Below are positions 18,560 to 28,783 of a stretch of DNA of 64,000 nt, in pieces. The stretch is from NCBI GenBank assembly GCA_018222865.1, contig JAAEZM010000012.1, positions 1 through 64,000 of the forward strand, read 5' to 3'. This DNA comes from Alphaproteobacteria bacterium (GTDB taxonomy: Bacteria; Pseudomonadota; Alphaproteobacteria; Caulobacterales; Maricaulaceae). How positions within the stretch are numbered: position 1 is the first letter of the stretch; each line of letters begins with the position of its first letter. Below the pieces are notes generated by a model. That model had not been told where the DNA came from. It did no database searches and was given only the letters and a program-made list of their open reading frames with translations. The position numbers and the translations under genes are program-made.

Positions 18560-19282
18560 TTAGCCTGCTTGTGCGATCAGATGGTCGAGAATTGTGCGGA
18601 AGTTCTCTTCAGTGACCTGCGCAGGAACCGGCTCACCATCGACCAGGATGATCTCGCCGCCCAGCGTATAGACAAACCCTTCGCCATTTGGATTGCGTTC
18701 GGCATCCAGCATCCGTCCATTGAAGAGGAAGCGCGGTGTGCCGGTAATGCCCGCTGCGCCAGCGGCCTCGTGGTTGGCGAGGATTGCGGCGTTGATTTCC
18801 GGATCATTCAGGCAAGCATTGAACTCGGCTTCTGACAGGCCCATGGAACGGGCGATCGCGAGATACTGTCCACGCGGTCCGCCCGCACCGCCAGCCGCGC
18901 GGAAGATCGCCTCCTGCTGCTGGAAGAGCAATCCGATCATGTCGAAATAGCGATCTTCCGGGACACAATGCGCCAGGGTGAAGCCTGCGACGGCAAACTG
19001 GGTCGATCCCGTCAGCATTTCACGAAGCACGAACTGTACCTGACCGGTTTCGATGTAGTCGCGATCAATCATCGGATACACATCATTGTGGAAGCTCGCG
19101 CAGTGACCACAGGCCACAGAGGAGTATTCGATCATCGTGATCGGCGCGTCGGGCGATCCCTTTGTCCGGTCCGTCGACGATGCTTCGCTCAGCGAAGTGC
19201 CGGAGCCGCCGCAAGCGGCCAGAGCCAGGCTGGCAGACACGGCAAGGGCGGAAAAGATACGTCGTGACAGGCTCATCGCCAT
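18560..19282 (-). CDS. DsbA-family lipoprotein thiol oxidoreductase (CGHC)
   Basis: A 240-residue paralog of the next gene, but made as a lipoprotein: the signal ends in the lipobox L21-A-A-C24, followed by a GGSG linker. The active site reads VACGHCASF, the CGHC motif of protein disulphide isomerases, and the cis-proline loop is ITGTPRFLF. It has an extra glycine/alanine-rich insertion (AAGGAGGPRG) in the helical domain. Different active-site dipeptides (PH versus GH) imply different redox potentials, so the pair may split oxidase and isomerase duties. That split is inference. Confidence 0.86.
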   Translation of the reverse strand: MAMSLSRRIFSALAVSASLALAACGGSGTSLSEASSTDRTKGSPDAPITMIEYSSVACGHCASFHNDVYPMIDRDYIETGQVQFVLREMLTGSTQFAVAGFTLAHCVPEDRYFDMIGLLFQQQEAIFRAAGGAGGPRGQYLAIARSMGLSEAEFNACLNDPEINAAILANHEAAGAAGITGTPRFLFNGRMLDAERNPNGEGFVYTLGGEIILVDGEPVPAQVTEENFRTILDHLIAQAG

Positions 19283-19295
19283 TTCCTCTCTAAGA

Positions 19296-19826
19296 TCAAC
19301 TGGACCGCCGGGATTTTACACTGCGGTCGAACCGGTTCAGCGCAGACATTAACCGCGCCTCTGCGGTTTTCTCTACCCCTTCGCTCACTTGTGAAGAGGG
19401 TTGCAAATTGTTCAGCTTGGGATCGGTCGGTTTCATCGGCTGTCTCGCAGCCCCCTGGACGATGCGCAAACGCGTCGGTCCGCCCGAACCCGTATAGGTC
19501 CGGATGCGTTCCAGGATACGGCGGCTTTCAGCCTGCAAAATCGCAGCAGCAGGACCACGCGCACGGATCACCAGCGTGCGCGCCGAGCCGTGTCTTTGCA
19601 GGGTTTCCGGCTGGCAGAAATTAGCCAGTCTTGAGCCGACAATATCGCTCCAATTCGCCCGTAACTGTTCAAGCCCAACACCAAAGCGCTTGGCCAGAGG
19701 CCGCAGGACACGTTCGGCCGCGAGCCCGGCAGCAGGGGCTCCGGCGCGCACGCGTCGTCCACGGCGCTCCTCGAGATAGCGTCCGGCTGCGGTTTCCAGG
19801 CTTGACGGCGGCACAGGTCGTTTCAT
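19296..19826 (-). CDS. DUF721 protein, DciA-like
   Basis: A 176-residue basic protein with a DUF721 domain: GVGLEQLRANWSDIVG, then SRLANFCQPETLQ, a strand TLVIRARGPAAA and ILQAESRRILERI. DUF721 includes DciA, the replicative helicase loader of bacteria that lack DnaC/DnaI, so a replication role is likely but not proven for this member. The C-terminal 40 residues are polar and probably disordered. The ATG at 19826 lies 46 bases from the divergent mutY start. Followed by the two DsbA-like genes and smc. Confidence 0.8.
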   Translation of the reverse strand: MKRPVPPSSLETAAGRYLEERRGRRVRAGAPAAGLAAERVLRPLAKRFGVGLEQLRANWSDIVGSRLANFCQPETLQRHGSARTLVIRARGPAAAILQAESRRILERIRTYTGSGGPTRLRIVQGAARQPMKPTDPKLNNLQPSSQVSEGVEKTAEARLMSALNRFDRSVKSRRSS

Positions 19827-19872
19827 GTGCCAGACAATTGCCTCTGCGCGCGGGATCGGCAAGGTGAGAGAG

Positions 19873-20937
19873 ATGATGAAAGCGGAAAAAACGCATAGGC
19901 TCCGGGCGCAATTGCTCGATTGGTATGATGCGCAGGGGCGCAGCCTGCCGTGGCGTATCAGGCCGGAAGACCGTGCTGCAGGCCGCAAGGCTGATCCCTA
20001 TGCGGTCTGGCTGTCGGAAATCATGCTGCAGCAGACAACGGTGCCGCACGCCACACCCTATTGGTTCCGCTTTCTTGAGCTTTGGCCGACAGTCCATGAT
20101 CTGGCGAATGCCGACCGCGAAGCGGTGATGCGTGAATGGGCAGGGCTCGGTTATTACGCGCGAGCGCGCAATCTGCATGCCTGCGCGAAAGTGGTGAGCC
20201 ATGACCGGCAGGGGGTATTCCCTCACTCCCTGAGCGATTTGCAGGCTTTGCCCGGCATTGGCGAATACACAGCAAATGCGATCCGGGCCGCGGCCTTTGA
20301 TCTTCCGGCCAGCGTTGTGGACGGGAATGTCGAGCGGGTGATTACCCGGCTCAAGCGCGTGCAAGAGGCCTTGCCCAAAGCGAAGGCTGAGATCAAGGCG
20401 CTCGCGGGCCTGATCGCAGACCCGGATCGGTCATGCGATTACGCGCAGGCGATTATGGACCTTGGCGCGACAGTGTGTACGCCGAAAACGCCAAACTGCC
20501 TGCTTTGCCCCTGGGCAAGCGATTGCGAGGCCCGGCGAGAAGGAGACATTCTGCTCTATCCCAAGAAGGAAAAGAAAAAGCCCAAACCTGTGCGCAGGGG
20601 GACAGCATGGTTGGTCCGGCGCGATGGTCATGTATGGCTGCGCACTCGACCGGATCAGGGCCTGCTGGGCGGGATGCGGGAAGTGCCCTCCACACCCTGG
20701 CAGGAAGAAGTGCAGAGCGAAGTCTTGCCGCCGTTTGAAGCGCTTTGGAGGGGCCATGGTGAGATCAAGCATGTCTTCACGCATTTTGAGCTGCGCCTCG
20801 ATGTCCGCGAAGCTTACGCCATGATCGACTGGGAGCCTGAGGACGGCGATTGGGTCGCCGAAACAGCTCTCGCAGAGGAAGCGCTGCCAAGCGTGATGCG
20901 CAAAGTGCTCAAGCAGGCTTCGCTGAAGGCTAAATGA
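19873..20937 (+). CDS. mutY: A/G-specific adenine glycosylase MutY
   Basis: MutY removes adenine mispaired with 8-oxoguanine. The 354-residue protein has SEIMLQQTTVPHATPYW (catalytic glutamate), the helix-hairpin-helix LPGIGEYTANAI, the catalytic aspartate region VVDGNVERVITR, and a [4Fe-4S] loop with spacing C-x6-C-x2-C-x5-C (CTPKTPNC...). A C-terminal NUDIX-like domain recognises 8-oxoG (KHVFTHFELRLDV). The ATG at 19873 has AAGGTG six bases upstream; an earlier in-frame ATG (19825) overlaps the divergent dciA-like start. Its 3' end overlaps the convergent histidine kinase by eight bases. Confidence 0.95.
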   Translation: MMKAEKTHRLRAQLLDWYDAQGRSLPWRIRPEDRAAGRKADPYAVWLSEIMLQQTTVPHATPYWFRFLELWPTVHDLANADREAVMREWAGLGYYARARNLHACAKVVSHDRQGVFPHSLSDLQALPGIGEYTANAIRAAAFDLPASVVDGNVERVITRLKRVQEALPKAKAEIKALAGLIADPDRSCDYAQAIMDLGATVCTPKTPNCLLCPWASDCEARREGDILLYPKKEKKKPKPVRRGTAWLVRRDGHVWLRTRPDQGLLGGMREVPSTPWQEEVQSEVLPPFEALWRGHGEIKHVFTHFELRLDVREAYAMIDWEPEDGDWVAETALAEEALPSVMRKVLKQASLKAK

Positions 20938-23479
20938 TCAGCGCGTCGCGTTCGCCAGAACGAATTTCCACGGCCTGCTTCATGGCCTCGAATAAAGCCA
21001 GCGGGGTCAGTGGTTTGCTCGCGAAGGCATCCATGCCGATATCGAAACAGGCGCGCGCATCATCTTCACCGGCATTGGCCGTCAAAGCGACGATTGGCAA
21101 GGTCGCATAATTCGCCTCCGCCTCGCGTATCGCTGTTGTAGCCTCGAATCCGCCCATCACGGGCATGCGCACATCCATCAATACAAGATCAACGGGCTCG
21201 GTCTTGAGTTTATCGAGCGCGATCTGGCCGTTCTCAGCCTCAATCACCGTGTCGGTGAGTGGTTTCAGGAAGGCTTTAGCGACCTGACGATTGATTGCGT
21301 TATCCTCCACCAAGAGGATGTTGAGATTGCGCAGAAGGGCAAACTCCTCGCGCCCGGCCAGCTCGGCCGGTGTCGCTGTTGCATGGGTCGTGTCTTCGCG
21401 TTCCACAGAGGCCATATCGAATTCAAGTGTGAAGACCGAGCCGTCTCCCTCGCTTGATACAACCGCGATCTGACCTTTCATCAATTCTGCCAGGCTGCGA
21501 CTGATATAGAGGCCCAGTCCGGTACCGCCGAAGCGTGTTGCGGTATCGGAGTCCGCCTGGGTGAATGGTGTGAACAGGCGGGCCTGAACATCGTCGCTCA
21601 TTCCAATGCCTGTATCGCGCACATCAATGCGGACCCGGTGGCGCTTTCCTTCGGCCCGAGCGCTGGCGCTCAGATATACGCCACCTTCACTGGTGAATTT
21701 CAGCGCATTGGAGATGAGATTGGAGAGAATTTGGCGCAGACGCAGCGCGTCGATCAGCCCCCAGGTCGGCAGGCTGTCATCCATTCGCAGCGTGAACTCA
21801 ATTCCCGCGGCCCGTGCCTGTTCCTCAAAGAGCGCGTGTGTCTCTTCGAGGAGTTCACGAATATTGCCGGCCTTGAGGGCCAGTTCGAGGCGTCCGGCCT
21901 CGATCTTGGACATGTCGAGAATGTCGTTGAGCAGCAGGGTGAGGGTCTCGCCCGACGTCTTGATCATGCGCGCGAGAGATTTGGTTTTCTCGTCGGGAAG
22001 CTCGTTCTCCATCGCCTGCGCAAGCCCGTAAATACCATTTAGCGGGGTGCGCAATTCATGGCTCATATTTGACAGGAATTCGCTTTTGACCCGGTTCGCC
22101 TTTTCAAGGGCTTCTGTGCGCTCGGCGACCCGGCATTCCAGCTCTTCCAGATTGCGTTCATTGAGCGCTTGCTGGTGTTCCAGGGTGCGGGCGAGAGCGC
22201 CGATCTCGCCGTCCTCGTCGCGAAGGTCGGCAAGTTGGGCGGAGCCCGCTGAAGTCTCTCTATCCCCGCCAAAACCGCGAGCGAGACGCTGGATCGGTTT
22301 GATAACCTGACCAAAAATCAGAGCGTAAAGTACAAGTGCCTGCAAGGCGATGCCGATCGCTCCGAACCCCATGATGATCGCGGCATCACGCCACGCCTCA
22401 CGCGTCAGATTGCTTTGATCGACAAGGGTGGCGAAATGCCAGCCGGGCCCCTCCAGATAATCGAAGGCCACAACCCATTGATTGTCCGTGGATGTGACGA
22501 CACCGTCCTGACCAAGCCGACCAGAGGCGGTCATGCTTTCAAAGACGTTTTCGATACCCAGGGTTTGTGTGACTTCATCGACGCGGTCCTGGGTGACATC
22601 GCCGTCGAACATGGCGGAATGCGCCAAGAGATCGCCTGTTTCGCCCAGAAATACCCGGTGAACCCCGTCCTCGCGCGTCGCCAAAGCCTCAGCAAACCAA
22701 TTGCTGATCTGCAGCGTGGTGCCAAGCGCACCGACATGCTCACCATTCATGCGCACCGGCGTAAAACAGCCTGTTGTCAGCGCTTCGCGCGTCTGGACGG
22801 AGACGAGCTGGCTGAGCTCTGCGCAGATGAAGCGTCCCTGTGGATTATTCTCCGGCAGCACAAGCTGAGCGAAATCGGAGGCTGACAGATTGAATTCCGC
22901 CGGATCGGCCTCATAGCGATAGAACATCATCTGGTCTTCGCGTTGAGCTGCGGAGATGATCAACTCATTGTCCGGTGAGAAAAAATAGATGTTCTGGACT
23001 TCGCCGCCGAGCATTTCCCCGCCCCGGTCGACAACGCTATAGGCCGCGACCAGCAGTCGCCGGCGTTCAGCATCGGCGGGCGTAGCGGGGGCCATATAGG
23101 CTGCAACGCCGCGGTGATAATCGCCTTGCGGGTCAATGAAACCGTCGAACATTCTGTCCGTTGAACGTCGCGAGCCATCCCCACGCTGCGGGAATAGCGT
23201 TTCAAATTCGCGATCGGCATCGACTTGGGACAAGCGCTCAAGGCGCTCCTCCAGCCCGGTAAGCGCCATGGCGTGAGCGGTCGAGATCTCTTCGAATAGT
23301 CCGCGCACGCGCTCGGTGCGCTCCATCATGAAGCTTTCAAGCCCCTGGATCTGGCGCTCCCGCAAGGTCTGCAAGGAGGAGTAGGTCGCAGCCAGGGTCG
23401 CAACGAGCGAGATCGTCAATGCCGTCACCAACTGGGCGGTGAGGATGCGCCAGGTAATGGAACGGCGGAAGATCTTCAT
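20930..23479 (-). CDS. Hybrid sensor histidine kinase with periplasmic sensor
   Basis: An 849-residue membrane sensor kinase. Order: TM1 (about 11-33), a large periplasmic sensor of about 330 residues with a Cache-like look (ATREDGVHRVFLGETGDLLAHS; GPGWHFATLVDQSNL), TM2 (about 368-392), a HAMP-like linker, HisKA with phospho-acceptor H474 in MSHELRTPLNG, HATPase with NLISNALKFTSEGG, DTGIGM and GTGLGLYISR, and a receiver with VEDNAINR and phospho-acceptor D769 in LMDVRMP. No HPt or output gene is adjacent, so it may feed a distant phosphorelay. It lies directly downstream of ccrM, 45 bases away, on the same strand. Confidence 0.92.
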   Translation of the reverse strand: MKIFRRSITWRILTAQLVTALTISLVATLAATYSSLQTLRERQIQGLESFMMERTERVRGLFEEISTAHAMALTGLEERLERLSQVDADREFETLFPQRGDGSRRSTDRMFDGFIDPQGDYHRGVAAYMAPATPADAERRRLLVAAYSVVDRGGEMLGGEVQNIYFFSPDNELIISAAQREDQMMFYRYEADPAEFNLSASDFAQLVLPENNPQGRFICAELSQLVSVQTREALTTGCFTPVRMNGEHVGALGTTLQISNWFAEALATREDGVHRVFLGETGDLLAHSAMFDGDVTQDRVDEVTQTLGIENVFESMTASGRLGQDGVVTSTDNQWVVAFDYLEGPGWHFATLVDQSNLTREAWRDAAIIMGFGAIGIALQALVLYALIFGQVIKPIQRLARGFGGDRETSAGSAQLADLRDEDGEIGALARTLEHQQALNERNLEELECRVAERTEALEKANRVKSEFLSNMSHELRTPLNGIYGLAQAMENELPDEKTKSLARMIKTSGETLTLLLNDILDMSKIEAGRLELALKAGNIRELLEETHALFEEQARAAGIEFTLRMDDSLPTWGLIDALRLRQILSNLISNALKFTSEGGVYLSASARAEGKRHRVRIDVRDTGIGMSDDVQARLFTPFTQADSDTATRFGGTGLGLYISRSLAELMKGQIAVVSSEGDGSVFTLEFDMASVEREDTTHATATPAELAGREEFALLRNLNILLVEDNAINRQVAKAFLKPLTDTVIEAENGQIALDKLKTEPVDLVLMDVRMPVMGGFEATTAIREAEANYATLPIVALTANAGEDDARACFDIGMDAFASKPLTPLALFEAMKQAVEIRSGERDALII

Positions 23480-23524
23480 GACGTGTCGCTTGTCCGATCT
23501 CTGCTTGGCTGGACCGCTATGCGG

Positions 23525-24676
<1,152 letters not shown>

Positions 24677-24681
24677 TCAAG

Positions 24682-25293
24682 TTATCCACAATGATTCGCA
24701 TCTCCGCTGTGCCGCGATTCGGCCGCAAGGCGAACCGGGGCGTAGCTAAAACGATGAATGGGACAGGGGCCAAGGCGCTCCAGAGCCGCACGGTGGGCCG
24801 GGCTGGGATAGCCCTTATGTCCTGCAAACCCATAGCCGGGATAGCGCTGATCGGCCTCCTGCATCAATTGATCCCGAAGCGTTTTTGCGATGATGGAGGC
24901 CGCGGAGATTGCCGCGATCTTCTGGTCGCCCTTCACAATGGCTTCCGCCGGGGCCGGCAGATCCTCTGGCAGGCGATTGCCATCAATCAGGATCTGCTCT
25001 GGTCGTTGGGGCAGGTTGAGGACAGCCCGGCGCATGGCCGTCATCGTTGCATGGAGAATATTCAGCCGGTCGATCTCTGCGGGCTCGGCGATGCCGATGC
25101 CCACGAGTGCAACGCGCCGGATCTCCAGCGCGAGTGCGCAGCGGCGCTTTTCGCTGAGTGTTTTGGAGTCCGCCAGTCCAGGGAGTGGATCGCCGGACGG
25201 CAATATCACGGCGGCTGCGGTGACCGGGCCGGCAAGTGGGCCACGGCCGGCCTCATCGACACCCGCGATGCGGGCGGTAGCAAGAAAGTGCAT
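24682..25293 (-). CDS. rnhB: Ribonuclease HII
   Basis: RNase HII cuts at ribonucleotides in DNA and removes RNA from hybrids. The 203-residue protein starts with the canonical [14 protein letters not shown] (two of the four catalytic carboxylates in DEAGRG), continues with [16 protein letters not shown] (third aspartate) and [21 protein letters not shown] (fourth), and [14 protein letters not shown]. Length is normal. Just upstream of ccrM, separated by 77 bases that hold the ccrM promoter. Confidence 0.96.
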   Translation of the reverse strand: MHFLATARIAGVDEAGRGPLAGPVTAAAVILPSGDPLPGLADSKTLSEKRRCALALEIRRVALVGIGIAEPAEIDRLNILHATMTAMRRAVLNLPQRPEQILIDGNRLPEDLPAPAEAIVKGDQKIAAISAASIIAKTLRDQLMQEADQRYPGYGFAGHKGYPSPAHRAALERLGPCPIHRFSYAPVRLAAESRHSGDANHCG

Positions 25294-25363
25294 CGCGTTA
25301 AGCTAAAATCCGTTTTTTCGTGTCAGCTTGGTCTCCAAGTGGTGGATGGGCTGAGTCTAGGCC

Positions 25364-27775
25364 GTGTTGGAAGTACTGAGTAATCTGTTGGCGGCGCATA
25401 ACCCCTGGCTGGTTATGGTTGCCGGTGTCGTTGCGATCGTGTCGACTTTCTCCATGGTCGTCGCTGCGCGGCGGGCCATGGAGGTGCCCAAGGGCAAGAG
25501 CGGCTGGGTAGCAGCGTCTGCGCTGGTATCTGCCTCCGGCACATGGGTCGTCGGCGTCGTTCTGCTCTTGGCGTTTCAGCCTACGGTCGAAGTCAGCATC
25601 GACTTCGCGGCGGCCTTCCTCTCCTTGGGCATGTTGGGATTTGTTGCCTTCAGTGGCACGAATTATCTGGTGCGCAATGAAAGGCGGCCTGCCATCTTCC
25701 TGGCTGGCAGCCTGATCGCGCTGGGACTGTTTATCGCCAAAGTCTTGCTGCTGACCTCTCTGCGCGGCCCTGAAGGCGCAGAATGGGATGGTGATCGTCT
25801 GAGCCTGGCCCTGGCCTTCGGCGCGCCGTTCATTGTTCTGGCGATCTACGTCATGGCTACCGTCAAGCGCGAGTGGGGTGGTGTCCTGGCTGCTGTAAGC
25901 CATGTGACGGGCAATATGGTTTTCCATGTGATCGCCCTGACCAGCTTTATGCTGCCGGAGACATATGAGATGACGGCGAAAGCGTCAGGCTCGTCTCCGC
26001 TGATCGCTGTGAGCCTGATCCTGGGCCTGGTGCCGCTTCTCGCCCTGACTTTGGGCGCTGTTTATTTCGACCGATATATCGGCCAGCGCCGCAAGGCTGA
26101 AGAAGAACGCACGAAGGCCCTGGTGAATGCCACAACGGAAGGGCTTGTGCTGCTGCAGCAAGGCCAGATCCTTGAGTTGAATGACCGGTTCGTCGATCTG
26201 GTTGGCCTCAAGCGCAGCGATCTCATCTCAGCGCCTTTGTGCAAAATTGCCCAGGATACGGATTCTGTCGCCGCCATCCGTACAATTGAAGTCGGCGAGA
26301 CGCGTACTTGCCGCATTCGCTCGATGACGGGCCCCTTTATCACCGCACAGATAACCGCGAGTGAGGTGGATTATCTGGGCGAACCGGCGCGCCTGCTCGC
26401 CTTCCGCGATATCTCCTCTGAAGAACGTGCGCGCTCTCGCATCATGCATATGGCGCATCATGACGCGCTGACGGGATTGCCCAACAGGCTCTGCTTCCGT
26501 GAAAAACTGGATGAGGCGCTCGCTGAAGCCTGGCGTGAGCATACGCTTGTGGCGCTGATGTTCTTCGACCTCGACCGGTTCAAGGAAGTCAATGATGTGC
26601 ACGGGCATGCGACCGGCGATGATCTCCTGGTCGCTGTTGCCGAGCGCATGCTTGATGCACTACCAAAACACGCGATAGCCGCGCGCCTGAGTGGTGATGA
26701 GTTTGCGGTTATCCTGCCGGATATCGATAGCCGACTCGACGCAGTGACGGTCGCAGAGCGGGTTGTCGATAATGTCGGCTCGCCGCTTACCCTCGGCACG
26801 GTCCATCTCAACGTATCAGCATCCGGTGGTGTCACGGTTTTCCCGCTGGATGGCGAGGATAAGGACCGGTTGATGAACCAGGCAGACCTGGCGCTCTACA
26901 AGGCGAAAAACCAGGGCCGTAACTGTGTTTGCGATTTTGATCCGGAAATGGGTCGACAGATGCAGGAGCGCCGCGAGCTGGAAGATGATCTGGCTATGGC
27001 GATTGAAGATGATCTGCTGGATCTGCACTTCCAGCCCCAGGCCATGCTGGGCACTGGTGAGATTGTCGGTTTTGAAGCGCTTGTTCGCTGGAATGATGAA
27101 AAGCGCGGCTTTGTCTCGCCTGCTGAATTCGTCCAGCTTGCCGAAGAGACGGGCCAGATCCTCAAACTGGGTCGCTGGGTGATTGAAAAAGCCTGCCGGG
27201 AGGCCGTCAGCTGGCCGGAAAAAACACGCATATCGGTCAATGTATCGCCGGCGCAATTCCGCCAGGGCAATATTATCCTGACGATTGAGCGGGCCTTGAA
27301 AAGCACGGGGCTTGATCCGCGTCGGCTGGAAATCGAAATTACCGAGGGTGTGCTGATCGATGATGAATCGCGCGCGCTGACCTTGCTGCGGCGGCTGAAG
27401 GATATCGGCGTCGGGCTTGCGATCGATGATTTTGGTACTGGCTACGCCTCACTCAATTATTTGCGCGCCTTCCCCTTCGACAAGATCAAGATCGACCGCG
27501 CTTTCATGTCTGGCCTGCAAAACCAGCCGGAAGCCCAGATTATCGTCCATTCGACTATCGATCTGGCTCATCAGCTGGGTATGGGCGTGGTGGTCGAAGG
27601 CATTGAAGAGCTCGACGAGCTGCGCGCGCTCGGCGAACAGCCCGATGTGGTGTTGCAGGGTTATCTTCTGTCCAGGCCGATTACCCGCGGTCAGATACCA
27701 GGTTTCCTCTCTGATACACCTGAATTCTTTGACCAATTACGGGAGCTTTGCCCCAATCTGCGCAAGGCTGGCTAG
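25364..27775 (+). CDS. Membrane GGDEF-EAL protein with a degenerate MHYT-like sensor
   Basis: An 803-residue cyclic-di-GMP enzyme. The first 245 residues hold about seven membrane helices with MHYT-domain spacing; the usual motif histidines survive only in GNMVFHVIAL, while the other repeats read GTWVVGVVLL and GMLGFVAFSG. A PAS-like linker (about 250-355) follows. The GGDEF domain reads S443-GDEF with FFDLDRFKEVND, which keeps the metal site; no RxxD inhibitory site is visible. The EAL domain has E571-AL, NVSPAQFR, EITEG, DDFGTGYASL and VVEGIE, so the phosphodiesterase looks active. The start is probably GTG 25364 with a weak ribosome site. Confidence 0.9.
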   Translation: MLEVLSNLLAAHNPWLVMVAGVVAIVSTFSMVVAARRAMEVPKGKSGWVAASALVSASGTWVVGVVLLLAFQPTVEVSIDFAAAFLSLGMLGFVAFSGTNYLVRNERRPAIFLAGSLIALGLFIAKVLLLTSLRGPEGAEWDGDRLSLALAFGAPFIVLAIYVMATVKREWGGVLAAVSHVTGNMVFHVIALTSFMLPETYEMTAKASGSSPLIAVSLILGLVPLLALTLGAVYFDRYIGQRRKAEEERTKALVNATTEGLVLLQQGQILELNDRFVDLVGLKRSDLISAPLCKIAQDTDSVAAIRTIEVGETRTCRIRSMTGPFITAQITASEVDYLGEPARLLAFRDISSEERARSRIMHMAHHDALTGLPNRLCFREKLDEALAEAWREHTLVALMFFDLDRFKEVNDVHGHATGDDLLVAVAERMLDALPKHAIAARLSGDEFAVILPDIDSRLDAVTVAERVVDNVGSPLTLGTVHLNVSASGGVTVFPLDGEDKDRLMNQADLALYKAKNQGRNCVCDFDPEMGRQMQERRELEDDLAMAIEDDLLDLHFQPQAMLGTGEIVGFEALVRWNDEKRGFVSPAEFVQLAEETGQILKLGRWVIEKACREAVSWPEKTRISVNVSPAQFRQGNIILTIERALKSTGLDPRRLEIEITEGVLIDDESRALTLLRRLKDIGVGLAIDDFGTGYASLNYLRAFPFDKIKIDRAFMSGLQNQPEAQIIVHSTIDLAHQLGMGVVVEGIEELDELRALGEQPDVVLQGYLLSRPITRGQIPGFLSDTPEFFDQLRELCPNLRKAG

Positions 27776-28689
27776 TCCGCCGTCTCATCCGCATTGGCCG
27801 CCGGCAAGGCGAGTGGCGTCGTGCGCAACTCAATGCTCCCGCTCGCCAGCTTGATCAGGAACCATAGCGCGCCAAGCGGCAATCCAATGGTGATAATCCA
27901 GGGGGCGTAATCGCCGGACTTGGCAAGCTGGAGGCCGAAAGGCACCCACTGCACGAGGTCGAAATGCCAGACGCCGTCAATGCTCTCCAGCGTCGGGGCG
28001 AGGATGTTGAAGTCCCGAGATGCCCAGTTGAAGGCAAAGGTCGGGCTGGTGGCGAGGATGACGACCAGCCAGATCAGACGTCGGCGCAACTGGCGTGCGC
28101 GTGAAACCCAGACCGCCAGGGCGATCAATAATAGGAGCGGCGATGCGATTGCCAGCCCCCGGACAATCTGTCGTGTTGTGCCCAATTGTGATTGCGGCTG
28201 CCATTGCGCGGCATCGAGCAGGCTGGAGTTCAGATTGATGGCACGTAGAGACGCCGCCCCGTCAGCGACCCCAGTCATCGTCAGATAGACCGGGCCATAG
28301 CCCTCATAGTTGAAAACATATTCGACTTGCAGGGTGAGCCTGTCGGCGCGACCGGATTGTTGCTCGAGATTGGTCTGATAGCCGACAATATCGATGGTTT
28401 CCGGAGCGCGGCTCGGGAAGTTGCTGAAAAAGGTGTCGAAGTCTCGTTGTATCGTGGGGGATACAAGGCTGGGTGCGAGGAAGCGGATCAGGGTCTCGCG
28501 GTCCTGGGCACGTACGGAGCCGAGCACGCCCTGTACGAAATCGCGCTCGCGATGATGGTCTTCGAATCTCGCCTGCGCGCGAATTTCGATTTGCTCAGTC
28601 GTCAAGCCGCGTTCATAGGGATTCAGCTTGGCCGAACAGGCTGAAAGCAGCACTGCCAAGGATATGACGAAAAAGGCCTGAAATCGCAT
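27772..28689 (-). CDS. Putative lipoprotein with C-terminal membrane helices, unknown function
   Basis: A 305-residue protein. The N-terminal signal has the lipobox L-S-A-C (MRFQAFFVISLAVLLSACSAK). A soluble domain follows (about 25-165: helical, then beta-rich with DRLTLQVEYVFNYEGYGPVYLTM), then three hydrophobic segments (near 170-190, 200-222 and 255-280). I recognise no family. A lipoprotein signal plus later membrane helices is unusual. The ATG at 28689 has GGGGTGGG five bases upstream and is preferred to TTG 28704. Its 3' end overlaps the convergent GGDEF-EAL gene by four bases. Confidence 0.6.
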   Translation of the reverse strand: MRFQAFFVISLAVLLSACSAKLNPYERGLTTEQIEIRAQARFEDHHRERDFVQGVLGSVRAQDRETLIRFLAPSLVSPTIQRDFDTFFSNFPSRAPETIDIVGYQTNLEQQSGRADRLTLQVEYVFNYEGYGPVYLTMTGVADGAASLRAINLNSSLLDAAQWQPQSQLGTTRQIVRGLAIASPLLLLIALAVWVSRARQLRRRLIWLVVILATSPTFAFNWASRDFNILAPTLESIDGVWHFDLVQWVPFGLQLAKSGDYAPWIITIGLPLGALWFLIKLASGSIELRTTPLALPAANADETAD

Positions 28690-28783
28690 CTGTACCCACC
28701 CCAATCTGGCGATCTAGGCATGGGCTTATGCGGCTTGCAACCGGATTCGCTTTCAAGCGGTGTGATCGCGCGTGAGGGGTAAA

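Noticed and set aside
25300-25320. GTTAAGCTAAAATCC as a CtrA box upstream of the GGDEF-EAL gene
   Set aside because: The second half-site does not fit the TTAA-N7-TTAA spacing.
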